In this document: piece after piece, positions 1-9,816 of the stretch | Layout of the letters: each line of letters begins with the position of its first letter | How positions within the stretch are numbered: the first letter of the stretch is position 1 | Source of the DNA: Pseudomonas arsenicoxydans | GTDB taxonomy: Bacteria; Pseudomonadota; Gammaproteobacteria; Pseudomonadales; Pseudomonadaceae | Reading direction: 5' to 3' | Length of the DNA stretch: 64,000 nucleotides | Assembly (NCBI RefSeq): GCF_900103875.1 | Contig: NZ_LT629705.1 | Span: forward strand, 124,001-188,000 | Translations under genes and position numbers: made by a program | The notes under the pieces: model-generated | Seen by the model: only the letters and a program-made list of their open reading frames with translations | The model's database searches: none | Told to the model about the DNA's origin: nothing

Positions 1-680
1 ATCTGCGCCAGCAACTCATCAAATCGGGTGCTCGACGACGAATTGAGGAAGCCCTGCCCCAGCGAATAGGAACCCATCGCGCGGCCGTCGCCGAGGATCT
101 GGGTAACGGGTGGGGTGACGTTGGTAATGAGTTCGCTCAGTTGCCGCATGTCGCTCTGGGTGTCGCGGCTCAGGCCGGCCTGACTGGCAATGATCTGACT
201 GAAAATCTGCGCGCTGCCCAACAACTTTCCGATCATTCCGCTTTTGCTTTGCAGGGAGCTTTCCGCTTGCTGGGCCTTGAACGCAGCAATCATTTCGTCG
301 CGCTTGGCATCGAAAATCGCGATCTGCTCCGCATCGGTGGTCATCGCCGTCATGCCCTGCAAACGGGTCAGCACGCTTTGTCCCACGGTACTGATCTGCG
401 ATTCGACGTTGCCGGCCTTGCCGGACTGGCCAAGGGTGACGTTGATCTGCACCAGGTTGTTCAGGGTTTCCAGGTCCCGTCGCAGGGTCAGGCTGCTGCC
501 CAGCAGATCGAGGCTCTGCAGTTCCACCTGTGTGCCCTGGAACTCACGATAGGAATCGCGCACCAGATAGAAGTTGGTCACCAGCATCGGCACGAGGAAT
601 AGCACACTGATCAGGCTGAACTTCATACCGAAGCTCAGGCGATTCATCAGCGCGACGGCGGGATAGAGCAAGCTCTTCAC
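1..680 (-). CDS. methyl-accepting chemotaxis protein, N-terminal part (cut by window edge)
   Basis: This is the start of a membrane chemoreceptor reading off the left edge; about 226 codons are visible. I read a GTG start (VKSLLYPAVALMNRL) preceded by a GGGAGA ribosome site; an internal ATG (MNRLSFGMKF) is an alternative. A hydrophobic segment near residues 20-38 (FSLISVLFLVPMLVTNFYLV) is the first membrane helix. A mainly helical, polar periplasmic region follows, as expected for a four-helix-bundle ligand domain. The HAMP and signalling domains would lie outside the window. In P. aeruginosa a chemotaxis transducer occupies the same place beside ampE, which supports the call. The ligand cannot be predicted. 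Confidence 0.8.
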   Translation of the reverse strand, partial: MKSLLYPAVALMNRLSFGMKFSLISVLFLVPMLVTNFYLVRDSYREFQGTQVELQSLDLLGSSLTLRRDLETLNNLVQINVTLGQSGKAGNVESQISTVGQSVLTRLQGMTAMTTDAEQIAIFDAKRDEMIAAFKAQQAESSLQSKSGMIGKLLGSAQIFSQIIASQAGLSRDTQSDMRQLSELITNVTPPVTQILGDGRAMGSYSLGQGFLNSSSSTRFDELLAQ

Positions 681-815
681 TGGAAGTCTCCCTTTGAATT
701 CTTATTTTTATTGGCAGGCGCAGCGCTACGGCAGATAGCCACTATTGAGCGCTATGCCTGTATAGCTCAAATCGGAGAGAGGTTTTGTAACTTAAGGTTA
801 ACGGGGGGCGGGCGT

Positions 816-856
816 ACCCGTAGCCGTTGACGCAGTTTGCGCCAACGATTACGGGT
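816..856 (-). other. long imperfect hairpin downstream of ampE
   Basis: About ten bases past the ampE stop, the arms ACCCGTA/TACGGGT, CGTTG/CAACG and CGCA/TGCG pair around a tiny loop, giving an almost continuous stem. No T-run follows, so it is not a classical intrinsic terminator. It may stabilise the 3' end of the message or act with Rho. Confidence 0.4.
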
Positions 857-865
857 ATCGGTGTG

Positions 866-1702
866 TCAGGGAAGGACAGTCCACAGTGCAAAACCGGCGT
901 ACCAGAGCACCGCCGCACGCAGCAGCAATTCCCAGATCCGGTCCAGGCTGTTGATGCCGTCCGGTCCGACGACTGGCGCAGGGATTTCACCGGCGACCAG
1001 TCCGACTTTTTCAATCAACTGGGCAGCGCTGATGTTCCAGTTCAGCAGTTCGTGCAACATCACCCGGCTGACGGCCACAAAGTTGCCGACCAGCGCGAAA
1101 CTGGCCGCCAGCAGGCGCACAGGCACCCAGTCAAACGCGTGGCGCAACTGGCCCGCGCGCTCGACCACGGCCGGGTTCTGTCCGTGCTCTTCGGCCAGCG
1201 CCAGCAGTCGATAGCTGAGGGCGGCAACCGGTCCGAGCAAGAAGTACCAAAAGATCACGGCGAAAAAGCTTTGATAAGCCTCCCACAGCAAATGGCCCTG
1301 GACCCGTTCAAGCAGTTGCTCGCCGCTGTCGGCGCAAATATCCAGGTCGCGTTTCGCCACATGGGCCGCCGCTTGCAGGTCTTCCCGGCGCCAGGCATCG
1401 CGAAACGGCCCGAGGCCGGCCAGCAAATCGCCACGCCCCAGACTGTAAATCACCACCAGCAGGTGCACCGGCAAGGCCAGCAACCCGTAAGCCACCGGAT
1501 CCAGCACCACCAACACCAAACCCAACAGCGCCACGGGTAGCAGCACCAGCACTATCAGGATCAGCCATGGCCGATCAATCAGTCGCGGGCTGACTTCAAG
1601 CTTGTTCAGTTCATGTATCCAGCCGCCATCACGTTGAACCCGATGGCGCAGGGCCGAGAATTTCTCGATCCAGACGGCCAGCAGCAGCACCAGAAAACTC
1701 AT
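866..1702 (-). CDS. ampE: AmpE, inner-membrane protein of the ampDE operon
   Basis: This is a 278-residue membrane protein encoded just after ampD, with a 4-base ATGA overlap. Hydrophobic segments lie near residues 1-10, 45-67, 71-88, 146-167, 205-220 and at the C terminus. A soluble, charged stretch (about 90-140) lies between them. The family is known as a signalling modulator linked to AmpD and beta-lactamase induction, but its biochemical activity is unresolved. Order and overlap match ampDE of other pseudomonads. The overlap implies translational coupling to ampD. Confidence 0.9.
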   Translation of the reverse strand: MSFLVLLLAVWIEKFSALRHRVQRDGGWIHELNKLEVSPRLIDRPWLILIVLVLLPVALLGLVLVVLDPVAYGLLALPVHLLVVIYSLGRGDLLAGLGPFRDAWRREDLQAAAHVAKRDLDICADSGEQLLERVQGHLLWEAYQSFFAVIFWYFLLGPVAALSYRLLALAEEHGQNPAVVERAGQLRHAFDWVPVRLLAASFALVGNFVAVSRVMLHELLNWNISAAQLIEKVGLVAGEIPAPVVGPDGINSLDRIWELLLRAAVLWYAGFALWTVLP

Positions 1703-2259
1703 TGTTGTTCCTCTTTTGCCAGGGCGGCGCGATAGCGTGCCCAGTCGAACGCTGGTCCCGGATCCGTTTTGCGGCCCGGTGCGATGTCACTATGGCCACA
1801 GATGCGCTGTGCAGTGATGGCCGGGAAAGCGCTTTGCAGCTGGCGGGTCAGCGCCGTCAACGCTTGATACTGAGCATCGGTGAACGGCAGATCATCCGTG
1901 CCTTCCAGCTCAATCCCCAGGGAAAAATCATTACAGGTTTCCCGCCCCTCGAAAATCGACACACCGGCATGCCAGGCGCGCTCAAGACAGGAGACAAACT
2001 GAGTGACAGTGCCGTCACGTTCAATCAGAAAGTGCGCAGACACCCGCAGGTCGGCAATCCCTTCAAAGTATGGGTGCTCCGTGACATCCAGGCGATTCTG
2101 GAAAAATTCCTGGACCTTGCCAGTCAGAAACTGCGCAGGCGGCAGGCTGATGTTGTGGATCACCAGCAGGGAAATTTCGCCCGTGGGGCGCGCATTGAAA
2201 TTGGGCGAGGGGCACAAGCGCACGCCCTGACACCAACCGCTCGCGGGGTCCAACTGCAT
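1699..2259 (-). CDS. ampD: AmpD, cytoplasmic 1,6-anhydro-MurNAc-L-alanine amidase
   Basis: A zinc amidase that cleaves the stem peptide from anhydro-muropeptides during cell-wall recycling, so lowering the inducer that activates AmpR. At 186 residues it has the usual length. The Amidase_2 fold shows zinc ligands at H35 (LLVIHN), H156 (CGHSD) and D166 (KTDPG), with a catalytic lysine at K164. These match H34/H154/D164/K162 of the Citrobacter enzyme. There is no signal peptide, fitting the cytoplasmic recycling enzyme rather than the secreted AmpDh paralogues. Its stop overlaps the ampE start. Confidence 0.95.
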   Translation of the reverse strand: MQLDPASGWCQGVRLCPSPNFNARPTGEISLLVIHNISLPPAQFLTGKVQEFFQNRLDVTEHPYFEGIADLRVSAHFLIERDGTVTQFVSCLERAWHAGVSIFEGRETCNDFSLGIELEGTDDLPFTDAQYQALTALTRQLQSAFPAITAQRICGHSDIAPGRKTDPGPAFDWARYRAALAKEEQQ

Positions 2260-2322
2260 ACAGGTTCCTTCAACGACGACTGTGTGGCCCCCAGTATGCC
2301 GCGATAGACCCTCGGGGCGCGA

Positions 2323-4530
2323 TCACTTGCCGCGATTGAGGCGCCGCAGATTGCCAAGCACAGACTCAAGAGCCCGGTCGAACAGCAAGGTGTCGTCCAG
2401 CGCCCGGACCACGCCGCGACGAAATTCCAGGGCCAGACCGATGCGACTGCGTTCCAGCACCTTCATCCCGGTGCGATCGACGAAAATATACTTTGCGGTG
2501 GCTTCGATAATCGCCGCCAGCTTACAACGCAGGGTGTTTTCGTCGTCCTCCTGAAACTCGACCCAGGCGCCCAAACGCAATTGATCGACCTGAAGCAAGC
2601 CGGGATCGTCCGCCGGCAAGCGCACCGACACGCTATCGACCGGTCCTTCGTCAGCGCTGCGCAGCACGATTTCCTCCAGCACCTGGACCATCACCGGCGC
2701 CACGACGGGCTGCTCGACGGCGTGCCCCGGATTTTCAAACAACTGAAGATGCAAGGTTTCCAGCTCACTGAAAAACTCACTGGTGGCGAACGGATCGAAT
2801 GCGGAGCCGCTCAACCCGTCGCGCAGGGACTTCAGCAATCCAGGTACCAATGCCAACAAACGCATACCCGCATCCGGGTCGACATGACGCTGCACACTCC
2901 AGATCAGTTGCTCCATGGTCTGCACATCTGCGCGCCACTCTGCAGAGTGTTCGCCATGCTTGAGGCAGGTCAACAACAGCACTTTGCTCCAGGCTTGCTG
3001 GACGAAAGCCACCACGGCTTGGGGCAATACTTTGCCCAATAACGCCTGATTGAGCGCCTGCTCGACATGCTGACGCGCCAGTTCAGTCCTGGCGCGGCCT
3101 TCTTCGGCGTCACGGGTGCGCTGCTCCAGCAGTTCACTGCGCCGGCGCTCGTCGCTGGTAAAGGCGAGAAAATCGGCCAGTAGTTCGGAAAAAATGGCCG
3201 GGTCGTCGACAAAATCGTTCAACAAGCGCTGCACGACCTGCTCGATGCGCAGGTACAGGCTGTCACGTTCATGGTCATCGCACTCGCCCCAGCCCATGGC
3301 GGCGGCTGCGATTTCGTTGAGCAGACGCCGGGCCGGATGACTGGTGCGGCTGAAGAAGCTCTTGTCGAGCATCGCGACTTTGAGCATCGGGATTTGTAGA
3401 CGGCCAATCAACGCTTTGAGGGTATCCGGCAGGTTGCGGTCATCAAGGATGCATTCAAAGAGCATGGCGATCAGGTTGATCACGTCTTCGTCGGCACCGT
3501 CGACCACGCGCGACTTGCCACTCTTGACGCTGACCCGGGTCAGCAGTTGCTCGAGCTGGTTACGCAAATCGAAATCGTCCTGCGTCGTCAGCGCCGGCAC
3601 GTATTGCTGCAAGTGCGAGAGCAGGCGCAACAGGTCGCGGGTGGAAATGGGTTGTGTCTGGGCACTGACTTCCAGGGTCGGCGCCACACTGCCGCGCACG
3701 TGCAGCAGCAACGCCTGCAGCGCGGCGAAGACCTCCTGCACGCCCTCCTCGATCAGCGTATTGCCTGGATGCTCGATGGCCTCCACCGGCTCGGCATAGG
3801 CACTGGCCGTCGCATGATCGGTGAAACGACGCATGGGGGCGGGCTTGAGGTCAGGCAAAACACCGGTCGCGACGAGCAACTGATTCGCTTCGGCATACAG
3901 CTGATCAGCGCTGCTGAGCACATAGCGATCGAACAGTTTGAGGATGATCAGCTTGACCTTGATCTCCGCCCCGAGGTTGCGCCAGGCCTGCAAGAAATAC
4001 TCACAGAGCATCGCCGGCCCCAACGGGTTGTGCTGATCGTCCAGGTCTTTGCCGAGCAACGCGCTGAGCCGGGCCGTCAGTTGGTCGAGGGCGAAACCGT
4101 CGCGGTTCAGCACTTTGCCGACCATAGCCTCTACCGCGATGCTGCGCTCGAGATCGTCACAGGGTAATGCATCGGTGTCGAGCGCCAACACCGGAGGCAG
4201 GGCCGACTGAGTGCCGTCGTACTGAGAGAGGCTGACGAATGCCGCAAAGAATTGCTCGAGAAAGCCGCGCTCAATGCTTTTTCGCTTGAGTCGCAAATCG
4301 CGCATGGCTTCGAAAAAGAGGTTCTGCTCAACATCGTTGCGCGCCCGATCGGCCATTTCGAATAGCGTATCGTCGGCGTTATCGAACAGGTCCTGTAAAC
4401 CATGCCGCAGCTGTTGAGTGGCCTTGTCGCGAACCTGAAGCAGAACCACAGGTAGGCGGGCGAGTGGCGATTGTGTCGCCTGATCGGTAGCCGCCTTGCG
4501 CAAAGGCACTACATTCCCGTCGTTGTGCAT
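2323..4530 (-). CDS. DUF1631 family protein
   Basis: A large, mainly helical acidic protein, 735 residues from the chosen ATG (MHNDGNVVPL). That start has a strong GGAGG ribosome site; the frame stays open 17 codons further upstream. It shows the DUF1631 layout: a conserved N-terminal segment, a long helical middle with a coiled-coil-like Arg/Glu-rich stretch, and a C-terminal beta-rich part (LRLGAWVEFQEDDENTLRCK, then KYIFVDRTGMKV). It lies between ampD and divergent nadC, as in P. aeruginosa. Some databases call the family thymidine phosphorylase, but I see no support for that. The C-terminal part resembles a small-molecule-binding beta-barrel such as PilZ only loosely. Function unknown. 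Confidence 0.8.
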   Translation of the reverse strand: MHNDGNVVPLRKAATDQATQSPLARLPVVLLQVRDKATQQLRHGLQDLFDNADDTLFEMADRARNDVEQNLFFEAMRDLRLKRKSIERGFLEQFFAAFVSLSQYDGTQSALPPVLALDTDALPCDDLERSIAVEAMVGKVLNRDGFALDQLTARLSALLGKDLDDQHNPLGPAMLCEYFLQAWRNLGAEIKVKLIILKLFDRYVLSSADQLYAEANQLLVATGVLPDLKPAPMRRFTDHATASAYAEPVEAIEHPGNTLIEEGVQEVFAALQALLLHVRGSVAPTLEVSAQTQPISTRDLLRLLSHLQQYVPALTTQDDFDLRNQLEQLLTRVSVKSGKSRVVDGADEDVINLIAMLFECILDDRNLPDTLKALIGRLQIPMLKVAMLDKSFFSRTSHPARRLLNEIAAAAMGWGECDDHERDSLYLRIEQVVQRLLNDFVDDPAIFSELLADFLAFTSDERRRSELLEQRTRDAEEGRARTELARQHVEQALNQALLGKVLPQAVVAFVQQAWSKVLLLTCLKHGEHSAEWRADVQTMEQLIWSVQRHVDPDAGMRLLALVPGLLKSLRDGLSGSAFDPFATSEFFSELETLHLQLFENPGHAVEQPVVAPVMVQVLEEIVLRSADEGPVDSVSVRLPADDPGLLQVDQLRLGAWVEFQEDDENTLRCKLAAIIEATAKYIFVDRTGMKVLERSRIGLALEFRRGVVRALDDTLLFDRALESVLGNLRRLNRGK

Positions 4531-4757
4531 CCAAGCCTCCAGAAACGGTAATTCTTCGAATAGTCGTAAACCCGACAGCACGTCAAAGCCATGACGTCAA
4601 AAGCAAGGCGGATTATCTTGCAAAAGATGTCCGGTATACCAGCAGACTCTGTCCTTGCTATTGAATTAGACGCTTCTGGAAGACGCCGCCATTGTGCGGA
4701 TGACTCAAATGAATCGACCAAATGCAGGTTTGCAAGCGACGAGACGCCTCTGATGCC

Positions 4758-4787
4758 TTGGGTTGCTTCACGCCATAGCCCTATAAT
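4758..4787 (+). promoter_or_regulatory. sigma-70 promoter of nadC
   Basis: A perfect TATAAT -10 hexamer (4782-4787) lies 18 bases after TTGGGT (4758-4763), and about 27 bases before the nadC ATG. The position gives a very short leader. Confidence 0.6.
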
Positions 4788-4814
4788 CGGGCCACTTTGT
4801 TTGTGGAGCCCGTT

Positions 4815-5663
4815 ATGCCGAATCTACGTCTCGCCGACTTGACCGCCGAAATCGAAGCCAACGTGCGCCGTGCGTTGCTCGAAGACATCGGCAGCGGCGA
4901 CATCACCGCGCAGCTGATCCCCGCCGAACGCTTGGCGAAAGCGACCATCATCACCCGTGACGCTGCTGTCATCGCCGGCACGGCCTGGGTCGATGCGGTT
5001 TTCCGGCAACTGGACCCTCGGGTTGCGGTGCACTGGCAGGTGCGCGACGGCGAGCGGGTCAAACCCAATCAAGCGCTGTTTCATCTGGAAGGCCCAGCAC
5101 GCTCGCTGCTGACCGGTGAACGCTGTGCGCTGAACTTCCTGCAATTGCTTTCGGGCGTGGCCACGCGTGCGCAGTACCTGGCGGATTTTGTTGCCAATAC
5201 TCAGGTTAAGTTGCTCGACACCCGCAAAACCCTGCCTGGCCTGCGCCTGGCGCAAAAGTACGCCGTGACCTGCGGCGGTTGCCACAACCACCGCATCGGC
5301 CTCTACGACGCCTTCCTGATCAAGGAAAACCATATCGCCGCCAGTGGAGGCATCCCCGAAGCCATCAATGCCGCCCACAAAATCGCCCCCGGCAAGCCGG
5401 TCGAGATTGAAGTAGAAAGCCTGGAAGAATTGAAAGAAGCCCTGGCAGCAGGCGCTGACATCATCATGCTTGACGAGCTGAGCCTGGACGACATGCGCGA
5501 GGCGGTGCGCCTGAACGGCGGCAAGGCGAAGCTGGAGGCCAGCGGCGGTATCAACGAAAGCACGTTGCTGCCGATTGCCGAGACCGGGGTGGATTACATT
5601 TCGATCGGTGCGATGACCAAGGATGTGAAGGCTGTCGATCTGTCGATGCGGCTCAGCCTCTGA
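4815..5663 (+). CDS. nadC: NadC, nicotinate-nucleotide pyrophosphorylase (carboxylating)
   Basis: Converts quinolinate and PRPP to nicotinate mononucleotide, CO2 and pyrophosphate in de novo NAD synthesis; cytoplasmic. The start at [10 protein letters not shown] gives 282 residues, typical of the family, and has TGGAG seven bases upstream. The N-terminal open-face sandwich is followed by the barrel with conserved [10 protein letters not shown] and [13 protein letters not shown] (substrate-binding Arg, Lys and His) and the phosphate-binding EASGGIN near the C terminus. It is transcribed away from the DUF1631 gene from its own promoter. Confidence 0.97.
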   Translation: MPNLRLADLTAEIEANVRRALLEDIGSGDITAQLIPAERLAKATIITRDAAVIAGTAWVDAVFRQLDPRVAVHWQVRDGERVKPNQALFHLEGPARSLLTGERCALNFLQLLSGVATRAQYLADFVANTQVKLLDTRKTLPGLRLAQKYAVTCGGCHNHRIGLYDAFLIKENHIAASGGIPEAINAAHKIAPGKPVEIEVESLEELKEALAAGADIIMLDELSLDDMREAVRLNGGKAKLEASGGINESTLLPIAETGVDYISIGAMTKDVKAVDLSMRLSL

Positions 5664-5672
5664 GCAGCTACG

Positions 5673-5742
5673 GGCGACAAGCTTCAAGCTTCAAGCAGTT
5701 CTGCTTTGACTTGAAGCTTGCCGCTTGAAACTTGAAGCTGCC
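5673..5742. repeat. REP-like inverted repeat downstream of nadC
   Basis: Two arms rich in CAAGCTTCAAG and CTTGAAGCTTG flank a short spacer, so the stretch can fold into a long hairpin on either strand. Such AAGCTTCAAG palindromes are typical intergenic repeats in Pseudomonas. It lies between the convergent ends of nadC and the DUF6388 gene and could end both transcripts. Confidence 0.65.
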
Positions 5743-5743
5743 C

Positions 5744-6049
5744 TTAAACCACCAGATTGTTCATCTCGCAGTACTCTTCCCATTCGACGCCCAGGACCTC
5801 GGCCGCCTCTTTGTGCAGTACAAGGCGCGCAGCCTCGAACTCTTCCGGGGTCGACGTGTACTTGAGCGTCAGCTCCCACGGCTGCAAGCCCTGGGCTTCC
5901 GCCTCATCCTCGAACGCCCACTGGATCTGGTCTTTCTGATCGTCGGCTGGCAGGTCCTTGATCTCTTCGGCTAGCTGGGGCGATTCCAGCAAGTACTTTT
6001 TCAGTGCTTCTTCGTGTCTGGCTTCTTGGGTCAATTCTTTAACGGTCAT
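5744..6049 (-). CDS. DUF6388 family small acidic protein
   Basis: A 101-residue, strongly acidic, helical protein with no signal peptide or membrane segment. I chose the ATG at MTVKELTQEA because the family begins there and sequence before it looks non-coding; a weak AGCGAGAA lies ahead. It matches my recollection of DUF6388, a Pseudomonas family of unknown role (WAFEDEAEAQGLQPWELTL, EWEEYCEMNNL). It stands alone, convergent with nadC. Confidence 0.65.
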   Translation of the reverse strand: MTVKELTQEARHEEALKKYLLESPQLAEEIKDLPADDQKDQIQWAFEDEAEAQGLQPWELTLKYTSTPEEFEAARLVLHKEAAEVLGVEWEEYCEMNNLVV

Positions 6050-6364
6050 GTCGTTCTCGCTGATCTGGGGAATGGAAGATGGATCTGGATCATCAAGGAT
6101 CTCTCTGACGCAAAAAACCGTTTGAAGCCCGGTTTGTCTGGCCTTCAGAACCATTCGGGGATCATCTGAAAACTGCAAGGTGGTGCGTGTGCAGGGTCCG
6201 AATATAGGACGTTTGTTCGACGATTTATACGGACTTTTACATCAAATCAACAAAAAAACCGTCGAGCAGACTTTCTGTAAATTTTCCCGCGTTACCCAGG
6301 AACAAGATTCAAAAGGTAAAGTCGTAGCGATGTGCCATCTTGGCACTTCACAAGGAACCCGGTG
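6050..6364. other. divergent intergenic region without a gene
   Basis: These 315 bases separate the leftward DUF6388 gene from the rightward secreted coiled-coil gene. An AT-rich core around 6205-6290 is a likely site of divergent promoters, but no pair of hexamers stands out. I see no RNA gene or repeat here. Confidence 0.5.
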
Positions 6365-6916
6365 ATGCGTAATTTTCCAAAGCTTCCGTCCACCCTGTTG
6401 GCAACCGGCATGGCCGCCCTTCTTCTTGGCAGCCTGACACTGCCCAATACAGCTCAGGCCGGTCTGGAATACAAATCCGACAGCGCTTCTTCTGCCGACA
6501 AATTCCTCGCCTATCACAACAATTACGGCACATACGTGATGGTCAAATCCAACGTCAGTACCGATGACGTGGAAGGTCTGCAACGCGTCGTCAAAACCAA
6601 TACGGCTGATATGGAAGCGCTGAAAAAAACCGTCAGTGATCAAGCGCGCCTCATTGAAGAACTCAAGCGCAACAACGGATCGAGTTCCAACACCAACGCC
6701 AGCGAAGTGGACAAACTCAAGCGCACGGTCAACGAACAGCAAAACGACTTGAAAAGGCTTGCCAGTCAGGTGGAAGACCTCAAGCGCAGCGCCGGATCGA
6801 GTTCCAGTTCAAGCTCCAGTGACCTGTCCAGTCTGAAGCGAGACGTCAGTGCCCAGAACAGTCAGATGGATCAGCTCAAACGGGCCGTGGATGATTTGAG
6901 CAGAAAGGTGAAATAA
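6365..6916 (+). CDS. secreted coiled-coil protein with serine-rich linkers
   Basis: A 183-residue exported protein I do not recognise. The ATG at MRNFPKLPST has AAGGAA nine bases ahead. Residues 1-32 form a signal peptide ending near TAQA, leaving a mature protein that begins GLEYKS. After a short globular segment (to about residue 75) come coiled-coil blocks with the recurring pattern LKR-x-V. They are separated by linkers NNGSSSNTNAS and SAGSSSSSSSS. It could be a periplasmic or envelope spacer or oligomerisation protein. The gene precedes a tRNA on the opposite strand and has no obvious partner. Confidence 0.7.
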   Translation: MRNFPKLPSTLLATGMAALLLGSLTLPNTAQAGLEYKSDSASSADKFLAYHNNYGTYVMVKSNVSTDDVEGLQRVVKTNTADMEALKKTVSDQARLIEELKRNNGSSSNTNASEVDKLKRTVNEQQNDLKRLASQVEDLKRSAGSSSSSSSSDLSSLKRDVSAQNSQMDQLKRAVDDLSRKVK

Positions 6917-6923
6917 AAGGGGA

Positions 6924-6999
6924 TGGTGCCCGAGACAGGAATCGAACCTGCGACCTTCGCGTTACGAGTGCGCTGCTCTACCGGCTGAGCTACACGGGC
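6924..6999 (-). tRNA. tRNA-Thr (anticodon CGT)
   Basis: A 76-base cloverleaf on the minus strand with encoded CCA. Acceptor arm GCCCGTG/TCGGGC, D-arm GCTC...GAGC, anticodon loop CTCGTAA, and T-arm GCAGGTTCGATTCCTGT. It closely resembles E. coli tRNA-Thr(CGU), including the same G27-A43 apposition. It is followed downstream by the coiled-coil gene's 3' end on the other strand. Confidence 0.95.
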
Positions 7000-7060
7000 G
7001 GTGGGCTAAACCTAGCACCGGGTTTAAGCGTCAGCAACTTCATGCGCCGTTTCGCAGACA

Positions 7061-7098
7061 AAAAAATGCCCCGCAGCTTTCACTGCGGGGCATTTTTC
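7061..7098 (-). terminator. intrinsic terminator of the rpsO-pnp operon
   Basis: An 11-bp stem (ATGCCCCGCAG/CTGCGGGGCAT) with a 6-7 base loop is followed on the minus strand by a run of seven T. It lies about 35 bases after the pnp stop. Confidence 0.9.
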
Positions 7099-7130
7099 AT
7101 AACGTTGAAGCGGTCAAGCCTGGGAGTTGA

Positions 7131-9236
7131 TTAAACGCCCGATGCCTTGGCTGCTGCTACGTCTTTGATGGACAGCTTGATACGGCCGCGGTTGTCCACG
7201 TCCAGTACCAGTACTTCCACTTCCTGGCCTTCTTTCAGGATGTCGGTCACTTTCTCTACGCGAGCATCGCTCAGCATCGAGATGTGAACCAGACCGTCCT
7301 TGCCTGGCAGGATGTTGACGAATGCGCCGAAGTCGACGATGCGCTCAACCTTACCAACGTAGATCTTGCCGATTTCAGCTTCTGCGGTGATGCCCAGAAC
7401 GCGCTGACGTGCAGCTTCAGCAGCTTCCTTGGTTTCGCCGAAGATCTTGATCGAGCCGTCGTCTTCGATGTCGATCGAAGCCTTGGTCTCTTCACAGATC
7501 GCACGAATGGTCGCGCCGCCTTTACCGATAACATCACGGATTTTGTCGGTGTCGATTTTCATCGCGATCATGGTCGGAGCGTTTTCCGACAGTTCGGTAC
7601 GCGACTGGCCAATGATCTGGTTCATCTGACCGAGGATGTTCAGGCGCGCTTCCAGGGCTTGGCCCAGAGCGATTTCCATGATTTCTTCGGTGATGCCTTT
7701 GATCTTGATGTCCATCTGCAGCGCGGTCACACCTTTGGCGGTACCGGCTACTTTGAAGTCCATGTCGCCCAAGTGGTCTTCGTCACCCAGGATGTCGGTC
7801 AGGATGGCAAATTTCTCGCCTTCTTTAACCAGACCCATGGCGATACCGGCAACCGGCGCCTTCATCGGAACGCCGGCATCCATCAGGGCCAGGGAGGCGC
7901 CGCAGACCGAAGCCATGGAGCTCGAACCGTTGGATTCGGTGATTTCCGACACAACACGGATGGTGTACGGGAACACGTCGGCAGCAGGCAGCATGGCTGC
8001 AATCGAACGACGGGCCAGACGGCCGTGACCGATTTCGCGACGACCAGCGCCACCCATGCGACCACACTCACCTACCGAGAACGGAGGGAAGTTGTAGTGC
8101 AGCATGAACGGGTCTTTTTTCTCGCCTTCCAGGGTGTCCAGCAGTTGTGCATCACGGGCGGTGCCCAGTGTTGCAACAACCAGAGCCTGGGTTTCGCCAC
8201 GGGTGAACAGAGCCGAACCGTGGGTCTTTGGCAGAACACCGACTTCGATGTTCAGAGGACGTACGGTCTTGGTGTCGCGGCCGTCGATACGTGGCTTGCC
8301 GTTTACGATGTTTTCGCGAACGGTGCGGTATTCGATTTCGCCGAAAGCCGCTTTGACTTCGCTGGAAGAAGGCTGGCCTTCTTCACCGGACAGCTTGGCA
8401 ACAACCTGGTCTTTCAGCTCACCCAGGCGAGCGTAACGGTCGGCCTTGATGGTGATGGTGTAAGCCTGGGAAATCGCGTCGCCGAACTCGGCACGGATGG
8501 CGCCCAGCAGAGCGGTGGCTTCTGGCTGTGGAGTCCAGGTCCAGGTTGGCTTGGCCGCTTCGGCAGCCAGTTCTTTAACGGCGTTGATCACAACCTGGAA
8601 CTCGTCGTGAGCAAACAGTACCGCGCCCAGCATCTGGTCTTCGGTCAGCTCTTTGGCTTCCGATTCAACCATCAACACGGCTTCCGAAGTACCGGCAACG
8701 ACCATGTCCAGGCTCGAAGCTTTCTGTTGTTCGTAAGTCGGGTTCAGCAGGTAGCCGGTGCTTTCGTGGAACGCAACGCGTGCACAGCCGATAGGGCCAT
8801 CGAAAGGAATGCCGGAGATGGCCAGGGCCGCCGAGGTACCGATCATCGCAGCGATGTCCGGATCGGTTTTCTTGCTGGTGGAAACGACGGTGCAGACAAC
8901 CTGCACTTCGTTCATGAAGCCTTCTGGGAACAGCGGACGGATCGGACGGTCGATCAGTCGGGAAGTCAGGGTTTCTTTCTCGGAAGGACGGCCTTCGCGC
9001 TTGAAGAAACCGCCAGGGATCTTACCGGCAGCGTAAGTCTTTTCCTGGTAGTGAACGGACAGAGGGAAGAAGCCCTTGCCTGGATCGGCTTGTTTGGCGC
9101 CGACCACAGTCACCAATACGCTGACGTCGTCGTCAACGGTGACCAATACTGCGCCGGAGGCCTGACGGGCGATGCGGCCAGTCTCGAGGGTAACGGTCGA
9201 CTGACCGAACTGGAATTTTTTGATTACCGGGTTCAC
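7131..9236 (-). CDS. pnp: Pnp, polynucleotide phosphorylase
   Basis: A 3'-to-5' phosphorolytic exoribonuclease, trimeric and part of the RNA degradosome. At 701 residues it has the family length. Two RNase PH domains (about 1-230 and 310-540) flank an all-helical linker. Conserved [13 protein letters not shown] and the phosphate site around [18 protein letters not shown] lie in the second. A KH domain ([15 protein letters not shown]) and an S1 domain ([20 protein letters not shown]) follow. rpsO lies 195 bases upstream in the same direction, and the two are normally cotranscribed with RNase III processing between them. Confidence 0.98.
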   Translation of the reverse strand: MNPVIKKFQFGQSTVTLETGRIARQASGAVLVTVDDDVSVLVTVVGAKQADPGKGFFPLSVHYQEKTYAAGKIPGGFFKREGRPSEKETLTSRLIDRPIRPLFPEGFMNEVQVVCTVVSTSKKTDPDIAAMIGTSAALAISGIPFDGPIGCARVAFHESTGYLLNPTYEQQKASSLDMVVAGTSEAVLMVESEAKELTEDQMLGAVLFAHDEFQVVINAVKELAAEAAKPTWTWTPQPEATALLGAIRAEFGDAISQAYTITIKADRYARLGELKDQVVAKLSGEEGQPSSSEVKAAFGEIEYRTVRENIVNGKPRIDGRDTKTVRPLNIEVGVLPKTHGSALFTRGETQALVVATLGTARDAQLLDTLEGEKKDPFMLHYNFPPFSVGECGRMGGAGRREIGHGRLARRSIAAMLPAADVFPYTIRVVSEITESNGSSSMASVCGASLALMDAGVPMKAPVAGIAMGLVKEGEKFAILTDILGDEDHLGDMDFKVAGTAKGVTALQMDIKIKGITEEIMEIALGQALEARLNILGQMNQIIGQSRTELSENAPTMIAMKIDTDKIRDVIGKGGATIRAICEETKASIDIEDDGSIKIFGETKEAAEAARQRVLGITAEAEIGKIYVGKVERIVDFGAFVNILPGKDGLVHISMLSDARVEKVTDILKEGQEVEVLVLDVDNRGRIKLSIKDVAAAKASGV

Positions 9237-9431
9237 GGTGTCCTACCTTCTTTTGTGGCTCTTGGGGAACTTGTCTTCTTGCGAAATTCTTGGGCAATGT
9301 CGGGAATCGGCCCAACGCCTGTCCAGGGTAAAACGACTATCCAGATAAAACTTGAGGCTGGAAGCCTGCCATACGCCAGCGGGAATCCCACTGATGTACG
9401 ACAGACAACCAACCTCTAGCGCAATCGCTTA

Positions 9432-9701
9432 TTAGCGACGCAGACCCAGGCGAGCGATCAGAGCGCTGTAACGGCTCACGTCCTTGCCTTTCAGGTAGTC
9501 CAGCAGCTTACGACGCTGGTTAACCATGCGGATCAGACCACGACGGGAGTGGTGATCTTTACCGTTGGCCTTGAAGTGACCTTGCAGTTTGTTGATGTTG
9601 TGGGTCAGCAGTGCAACTTGCACTTCTGGCGAACCAGTGTCACCAACAGCTTGCTGGTAGTCAGCTACGATTTGAGCTTTTTCTTGAACGTCGAGAGCCA
9701 T
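9432..9701 (-). CDS. rpsO: RpsO, 30S ribosomal protein S15
   Basis: An 89-residue primary 16S rRNA-binding protein of the small subunit platform. The signature [20 protein letters not shown] and the C-terminal [16 protein letters not shown] are intact. It begins at MALDVQEK with an AAAGGATT ribosome site. It is the usual leader gene of rpsO-pnp. The intergenic stretch on its 3' side shows no strong terminator, consistent with read-through into pnp. Confidence 0.98.
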   Translation of the reverse strand: MALDVQEKAQIVADYQQAVGDTGSPEVQVALLTHNINKLQGHFKANGKDHHSRRGLIRMVNQRRKLLDYLKGKDVSRYSALIARLGLRR

Positions 9702-9816
9702 GAGGCAATCCTTTTATCAGGAAACCATCCAGGGGACGGTTTCAACAGGCCAGGGACAAATCCCTGTATCTAAAAATGAGTAGTGACCGTGCCTGTTGAC
9801 AGCCACCCTCGTCCGG

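Noticed and set aside
7284..9419. Very long plus-strand open frame opposite pnp
   Set aside because: It is antisense to an intact pnp, has no recognisable domain and an atypical composition; it is a by-product of high-GC codon use.
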